A stretch of 64,000 nt of DNA from Angiostrongylus vasorum. Taxonomy: Eukaryota > Nematoda > Chromadorea > Rhabditida > Metastrongylidae. Each line of letters begins with the position of its first letter. Position 1 is the first letter of the stretch. The stretch is from the NCBI GenBank assembly GCA_018806985.1, contig JADANN010000162.1, positions 2,005,501 through 2,069,500 on the forward strand. The letters run 5' to 3'. A program made the translations under genes and the position numbers. The notes beneath the pieces are model-generated. The model worked only from the letters and a program-made list of their open reading frames with translations. It did not search any database and was not told the origin of the DNA. This document shows, piece after piece, positions 57,511 through 64,000 of the stretch.

Positions 57511-59870
57511 GAAAGTTTCTTCTCTCTAATTCACTTGTGAATACCTTAGCATGGTTATCTTAGGAATGTATAGAGGACTGACTCTAACAACATTGGACGA
57601 CATTTGTGACGAATATGAAAAAAATGGTCATTTAGCAGCCGAACCCACATACAGAGAAAGTTCTAGGACCTTCGCAGATTGTGGATGCTAGAAAACGAAT
57701 CGAGTGCAAGAATTTTTCGAGATCTACAGCAATACAGGTAATTTTGGGTCATGCAATGAACAGGTAAAAATCATGTACTGCCTGGTGTGTGGACCTCACT
57801 GAATATACTAAACGTTGAAGAAGAATGTGCTAACTGGTTTTTCTTAGAAGAGGGATACGAGCTCCAGATCTCCGGACCACACAACAAGTTTCGAATCACT
57901 AGGCACCAACAGTGGTAAACTGTAGTTAATAGTTTTCTGAATGAGAAAGTTTTAACAAAACTAAAAAGTTGTATACGCGATTTTAAAGAGCTGTCAAAAC
58001 AGCAGTAATATGTGCGTGTAAAGGAAGACCTTGATGTTATCAAATTTTCCGTCATATGACCAAAATCATCTTGTTTTGCGCTTAGTAAAAACATGTTTTA
58101 ATAGCTTTGGTTTCTAGCGAGGATATCGTCTGGCCTTTGATAATTACTGTATTTATAAGAAAAAGCCTCACTAGAGTTGTGATCGCCGCGTTTTCTCCAT
58201 TGATATAAGATGTTAGCAGAGAAACTGTAGAGTTCACTATGCGGAGTATTTAGACTGATGTACTGATAGTTGAGTAATTCGATCCCTTGCAGCTAGTTCA
58301 CCATAAACAATCACTGTTTACAGTGACTCAGAGAAAAGTCTACATCTCCACACTAGAAGCCATCCAATTAAAAAACGAAGACCTCCAGCAGGATGCAGAT
58401 CGATTCCTATCCGAGCGACTAGGTTACAGCCAGGGTTGATGTTGCGTTTAGTCTTGGCTATTGTGCAGGAAAACAAAATCCTGTCCTCGTCGTTTGGGTA
58501 AGTTTGCCACTTCGTCATTGTTCTAAGGCACACACTATCGAAGAGTGCTAGAAGAAACAAAGAAGAAATAGAAGGATATATTTGCAAATGTTGGAGGCAA
58601 CAGTGGCCGTAAACGTTGTCCTATCACGATATCACGGAGTTTCCATGGGAGCTCAAAATTTATGAAACTAAATGGAATAAAATTGTGTTAGACTCGAGGA
58701 GTTTCAAAGATGCAATGTGGCAGAAGAGTAGAGTGAGTATGTGATAAAATTTGAATGTTTCCTACGAAAACACTTGTTGGTACTGCACAACTCTGTTCTC
58801 CTTGTCAGTACTGCAGACGAGGATGGTCAGTTTTTTGCATAAAACTTGACGTTTTAGTAATTGCTGGGAAAACAATGACATGAAAATGGTGACTTTGATG
58901 TCGTTCACTTAACAAAAGCTACATATTTGGTAAAGGTAAATTGTTACTTACTTCGTTTCGAATTGTCATTAACACTCCGATAGGAAGAATGATGAGTTTG
59001 CACTTTGGTTCCGGAGTAAGCAGTAAGCTTCACCTAGAAAAATTTATTTTCGATAGTGATCTTTTCCACTCAATGAAAGACTAATGTCTCACTGAGTCCT
59101 GAGCGGAAGTGTGTGGGCCAAGCCGAGCGTTGCGTGTTTTTTTCACCACTTGGGCCTTTTTTACGAGGAGACAGAGGGTGACTATAAATTTTTACGTTCT
59201 TCTTTGTTATAGAACTCATTCGTGGGAGGAATGATTTTCGGAAGCACCAAAATCTTTGGAGAACTGCTTCTGTCGACAGTGAAGTTCAACGAAGAAAATT
59301 TCTCCACTCCATGTGCAGTCAACGACTTGTGCTGAAAGAACGACTAATTTTTCACTTATGAAGAAATGATGGGATTTCTCCGCGCCAAATTTGTTTTTTT
59401 TAAAATTTCATTTCGTTTCTTGCATTTGCAAGCCGTAAAGAATTCTAACGAATGAGGTATGATAATGCCCAAGCTTGATTCCTCATGGCCAGATCTTCCA
59501 TTATTTCTATTGTTCAAGCTCTAGAAGTGTTACCATAGCTCTTATCGGTCTACCGCCAAAGTGGTTAACCATTCTGAATTCTACTACATCGAAATATTTA
59601 CTTTAACTTAAGAAAGAACAATCTATTTAAATAAGGTTTCTATTTCGCGCTCGTTTGGGCTCGTTCATTGTCAGGATGTTTATATTCACTGATTAAATTC
59701 CTAGGTCTTACATCCGGGTAGATTAAAACTAGCCTTCTCGAAGCTTTTTATTCTAATATTTTTTGCCCGTCGTTTTTAACGGAAATGCATTCACTTACCT
59801 GATCTAATATATCGACGCTGCCTTGGGATCAAAGAAGAAATTTATGCTCGAATACCTTCGTCTCACACGA
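57511..59870. other. unassigned stretch
   Basis: AT-rich with small open frames on both strands, none with a domain, splice support or repeat identity I can state. A block near 57590-57720 resembles 41090-41180. Confidence 0.4.
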
Positions 59871-59879
59871 AATTGTTGT

Positions 59880-60080
59880 ATGGATTCTATTAGGCTGACA
59901 TTTCGACGTCTTCGTCTTCCTCAGAGTCGATGGTCTGACTCGATATCTGCAGGCACTTGTACTTTCGATGTGATGTCTTCGTCGTTCTGTCGATTCGGAT
60001 CTTCTTCAGCAGAGCACCGCTCAAATGAGGCAATCTCACTCGGCGATGTTATTTTATTCAGGGTGATTGTGGTTGATACG
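59880..60080 (-). mobile_element. repeat with hammerhead-like motif at one end
   Basis: Minus strand 59928-59893: GACT, CTGAGGA, A, stem II GACG/CGTC, GAAATGTC, AGCC. Both core boxes are intact and stem II pairs fully. The rest (GAGTCGATGGTCTGACTCG, TTCAGCAGAGCACCGCTC) resembles the 3680-3870 and 10089-10236 repeats. Confidence 0.55.
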
Positions 60081-60283
60081 ACTTTCCGTTGACAATAATT
60101 CGTCTTTTAAGGAATAATTCATCCTGCAGCAGTCGGTGTTATGTTAGCTAGGAGATGGCTAATAGCCGAAAAAAATTAGGACTTGAGTGAAAAAAAGTGC
60201 TTTAAAAAATTAAGAATCGAATAGTTTACAGGATCGACTTTCTATTAACATCGGCAGTGGATTATAAACCTGTCGTTCCCCTT

Positions 60284-60633
60284 TTTTTCAGCAATCGAGA
60301 GGCTGTTTGCTATTCAGCACACGTTTACTTCCTTGCAAAAGAACACATACAACACAACAAAAAAAGCCTGACTGTTCTTTCTCAGTGGAAGGCAGACGAA
60401 GAAACGGTGGGTTTTTTCGAGAAGCCGTTGATCACATAGTTATCGTTCAGATTTTCATCTTTCTGTTTGTACTGTTTAAGGGCTTGACCTAGTAAATTTC
60501 GTAACAGTGTACCCTTCTAGGCTCTGAAAAAGGCGATACTGCCGAAACGTCAGCTACCGTTGTGTTGCACATGTTCTTTTGCAAGGAAGTAAACATGTGC
60601 TGAATAATAAACAACCTCGCGATTGCTGAAAAA
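60284..60633. mobile_element. 350-bp element with ~75-bp terminal inverted repeats and internal hammerhead-like motif
   Basis: Left arm 60284-60358 and right arm 60559-60633 are near-perfect inverted repeats (TTCAGCAATCG..., ...TTTACTTCCTTGCAAAAGAAC). At 60520-60555, against the right arm, is GGCT, CTGAAAA, hairpin GGCG/TGCC, GAAACGTC, AGCT, with G8 of the core changed to A. It has no transposase. Confidence 0.7.
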
Positions 60634-60765
60634 AGAGAACGAGATATTTATAAGAATGAAATGTTTTCGTTTTTTTGCTAAAACTACTCCCCTCACTTTC
60701 GGCAGCAATAATTGATATCTTGTTGTATTAATAACCTTACACGAGGTTCTTATAAGACTTTTTTA

Positions 60766-60805
60766 TGTCTAATGTTTCGGCACCATCGCCTTCAAAGAAG
60801 TCGTA
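60766..60805 (-). ncRNA. hammerhead-like motif (decayed)
   Basis: Minus strand TTTGAAGGCGATGGTGCCGA then AACATTAGAC keeps hairpin and GAAAC but has lost the CTGANGA box. Confidence 0.3.
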
Positions 60806-60969
60806 GTGGTGAACTCAAGTCTTCACAACCGTTGTTCCTTCATAGACGTATGCGAGGCTTCCTAGTCACATCGAGTCATGTCCAGCGGAGTGTGCAAATA
60901 TTTCTTCAAAAGTAAATTTAAGTAATGACCTTGCTCGAACATGTAAAAAACAAAATATTGTCAAGTTTT

Positions 60970-61165
60970 CGTTTGCTGTGTACTACAATTTTTCATAGCA
61001 GGCTATTATGTGGAACACAACCATAGTGATGCTGAGATATCTGCAAAACTCCAGACCGCAGGTGTCTGCGGTGAGGGATCGAACGCGCGGTTACCCTTTC
61101 TGGGGGCCCGGAGTTTTGCAAATCTCTTGGCATCACTATGGTTACATTTCACAAAATATTACTTT
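60970..61165. mobile_element. palindromic SINE2 element
   Basis: The two ends mirror each other: GGAACACAACCATAGTGATG at the left and CATCACTATGGTTACATTTC at the right. Between them are GCAGGTGTCTGCGGTGAGGG and CGAACGCGCGGTTACCC, the tRNA-like part. Same design as 49695-49900. Confidence 0.65.
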
Positions 61166-62440
61166 TTCATTTTCTTGAACGAACAGCTTTTTTCCACACT
61201 TCGTAACTCTTTGTTTTCTCGCTGTTAGTCATAGACTTCCTGAGCGAGGAATTGAATGATAATTTGCGTTATATTTGGACTGCATTTGTTTTGATACGCC
61301 TTTGCACTATATATAGATAGATGATTGAAGAAAAAATCTTTGGATCCTTACAGCAACTCTTTGATTAGCATTTGACAGCTGCAGGACCAAAGACAGCAAC
61401 AACACCACGCAACGCCCCATTTGAGAGTATGTGGATTATTCGGCTCTTTGAACCGAATAGTTCGCAAACTAAAACTACTTTCAACAACTTTCTAGGCACA
61501 GGTTTCTGGAATGAGCGATATTGCAACAAGAACTAAGAAGAGACTGTTCTAGATCTTTAAAAATTGTGAATTAATAAAGAGTCAAAACTAGAAAATAAAG
61601 GAAATGAACGAGACATTGTGGTTTAAGGGAAGGGTCTGCAATGGGTAGCAAGAAGTAGCAACCGCTAGCTTGTCCTTCATCCGCAGTCCATTACATGAAA
61701 GCATTACAAATTTCCAAACCACGTGCAACTGGTTGAAAGAGTATTGTTATACAGAAAACGAAGATGCTTGTGGAGCTGAGAAGAAGTGATGATGGAAACA
61801 CTCGGTGAACACCACTTCAGTTCAATCAGAACCGTTATGACAGTTCCGGAAGGAAAACAGGAGTGGATTTGCGGCGTAGTGAAAGCGATTGAGGGCAGAA
61901 CGAACCGGTAATCCACGGAACAACCAGAAAAGGTGAGATGAACGTGCAAGATAGGCGAACAGAAACGGTGGAATATCTCACCCGAAAATTGCGTTCCAAA
62001 GCGAGAAATTGCAAATTCTTTTAAGGATCGTTCATATAAACGGATTGATGGGCGATTCCTGATAGCATCGCTAGGGCAAAAAACTGGATGAGAGATAACC
62101 AAAGCAAAGGTCTCGGTGGTGCATAGAGATGGGATGTCGTATTATGTTATTCTTTTCGAATTAAGAAAACATTGCTGCAGACATGATGAGTGTGGGCCAC
62201 CAATTTATTGAAAGCTGTTGTTTGAACACAGTAAAGTCTCCATTTGTCCATTTCACGTTCAAGAATAGCACTGAATTTTTTTGTTCGCTTTGTGGGAAGT
62301 TGGTCATCATACCACCCCCTACACGATATCTGCGCAAAAGTGTTACCATTGAACCGTTGACTTTCTTGCTGGGCGTTTGACATCTCGAGGAATTCATTCG
62401 CTAACAGCTTTAGTCCACTGGTTGTCGTATAGATGCATCG
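61166..62440. other. unassigned stretch before the LINE relic
   Basis: A 132-codon minus-strand frame (62102-61704) has no recognisable domain and ordinary composition. Nothing else is supported here. Confidence 0.4.
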
Positions 62441-63920
62441 CATCTCTTGCTCATCTGATTTTCGAGATTTTTGGGGGTGTTAACGGGATCTTCGATTTTT
62501 GCTCGTTGATATAGATCGGAGCTAAGGATCCCTTACCCACATGTGTGATACTGCAAGCTCCCAGCACCGCCTTTCCAACTGCGTCTTTCAATAGCGCTGA
62601 GTGATCTTTCATCTTGCTTACGTAGCGACCAAGTTTCGGGACGCATGCATTAAGGCAAGGAAGAATCGTGGAGTCGAAAAGGTAGGCGCGAATTCGGGGG
62701 TTTTTTTGTTCTCTTCACTACACCCTTGAAAGCTCTCCAAGCTGCTCGATTCCTCCTGCTCAACTGTAGAGCTAAGGCGTTCATCATGTTGTTTACCAGA
62801 TCTAGACAGATGTAACTGGAGCATTCGAAGATATTCGCATTTTGAGCATGAATGGGGCATACGTAAAACAACCCGTTCTTTCATGAACATCGTTTTTTGT
62901 GAGATTTAGTAGAAGACCAATCCTTCCGCAGGGGATTATCAAAATTCGCAAGCCTTCGTTCCTCTTAGCTAATGTTTGATGTCATTTGAACGATGTCATC
63001 ACCAAAGCCAAGGCGGTGCAATTGCCGACCATCGATTTTCACTCCACTGTTGTTCCATTCCAATGTAAGTATGACGTTCTCGAGGGTGGCCGCAAATAAT
63101 TTTGGCGAGATGGCATCGCCTTGCCTAACCCCTCCTTTTACCTCAGCATTAATATCGTTATAGTTTGGCGATAATTTGATTGTTAGCCTTTTATGCAGCT
63201 CTACTAGAATCTTTATATGAAAAATATGCCGATTAGAAATACCCTGACTTTCCCGAGCTTGCATGACTACTTCTGTGAGTCGAAAAGCTTTCATCAAGTT
63301 CAGTGTGCCTTCTTACCGTGTGGATGTGGTCCATCGTAATGAATCCTCTTCGAAACCCCGCTTGGCTGGCTGTCACTCGTCAAGTTTACTGTCAGTCCCG
63401 TTGAGGATTAGTCAAGTGAAGAGTTTGTGGACAACACACAACAAGCAGGCTAGGCGAAAGTTGCCGTTTGCCTAGAAATGTCTCTTTCTGGGCGAAACCA
63501 CGATCGCGCTGGCTTTCCGTCAATTAGGTACATTGCATTTTGACAGGTATCGAGCCAGCGTGTTGATGGCGACTGGGCGAAGGTTCTTTAGATGTTCGAG
63601 TTCTATGCTCTCCATGCTGGGTGTTGTACCACTCTTCACTAACGAAAGGATGCCGAATTTCGGAACGGAGAACTGGTAGGCGAACATATCCACCGCTCTT
63701 GATTCCATACGAGCGGAAGAGACTGTGGCCATTTTAGCGATCGGAGTATTAACCGTAGATGATTTTCTTCATTGCCTTTGTGGATCCTGTGACTATTCCG
63801 TCTCTGCAACATTCCACACGTAATACCTTCAACAAATTCCGACCTTTCCACTTTCATAAAGATGCTATGAAGTTTCGAAGTAATCATTTGCAATGTCTGG
63901 GGTTTGAAGTGGAACAATGA
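62440..63920 (-). mobile_element. RTE-type LINE relic, RT domain, minus strand
   Basis: Read on the minus strand: ELEHLKNLRPVAINTLARYL (63600), YNDINAEVKGGVRQGDAISP and KLFAATLENV (63130), VKIDGRQLHRLGFGDDIVQM. Here the usual FADD of RT motif C has become GFGDD. MFMK, the LSRSGKQHDE block and a decayed 3' part follow. Stops and frame changes show it is dead. The same family is at 28160 and 55550. Confidence 0.8.
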
Positions 63921-64000
63921 AGCGATAGAATACGAATACTATGTGTAGTGTTTTTTATGAATTGGTAAGATATTAACGAGAACCCGACGTTTTCAAGAGC

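Noticed and set aside
61704..62102. 132-codon minus-strand frame
   Set aside because: No domain, no splice sites, and composition like the surrounding intergenic DNA.

Overview
The window reads as nuclear DNA of a clade V parasitic nematode, most likely a hookworm-like strongylid such as Ancylostoma. This rests on many small exons with short TTTCAG-type 3' splice sites, long AT-rich introns, and decayed RTE-type LINEs, Penelope-like elements and tRNA-derived SINEs of a kind I associate with hookworm genomes. No database search was possible, so the species is an inference.

Two host genes are firm. (1) 561-30012, + strand: a cAMP-specific phosphodiesterase of the PDE4 family (pde-4). It was rebuilt as 12 exons that stay in frame across every junction (650 codons plus stop counted from 829), with one further candidate upstream exon at 561-664. 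UCR1, UCR2 and the whole catalytic domain are present, including the metal ligands and the glutamine switch. The 5' end lies outside the window. A second, alternative first coding exon (9367-9617) sits in the 11-kb intron 1221-12322 and splices in phase to the shared UCR1 exon. (2) 43012-33661, - strand: an acid sphingomyelinase (582 codons, 9 exons, all phases consistent, 1749 nt) with signal peptide, saposin-B domain and metallophosphatase domain. The two genes converge; the 3.6 kb between their stop codons holds SINEs and a Penelope-like relic.

Layout. 1-12300: 5' pde-4 exons, a long intron with SINE relics and hammerhead-like repeats, and the alternative first exon. 12323-16382: UCR exons, with a TG microsatellite at about 14260-14400. 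19434-30012: catalytic exons, with intronic repeats, two LINE relics and an unidentified minus-strand reading frame (26941-27769). 30013-33660: intergenic repeats. 33661-43012: acid sphingomyelinase, with repeats in its larger introns. 43013-64000: no recognisable host gene. It is a repeat field holding Penelope-like relics with GIY-YIG parts in both orientations, RTE LINE relics at 55.5-57.2 kb and 62.4-63.9 kb, palindromic tRNA-derived repeats and several hammerhead-like motifs.

The most unusual signal is a dispersed family of short hammerhead-ribozyme-like motifs (best copy 48806-48841). Each has the plan GGCT, CTGANGA, hairpin, GAAACGTC, AGCC, found on both strands beside Penelope-like sequence. 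The palindromic ACGT would form stem III only as a dimer. The PDE4 and the acid sphingomyelinase work in separate pathways (cAMP breakdown; lysosomal or secreted sphingomyelin breakdown), and nothing in the sequence links them beyond convergent position.
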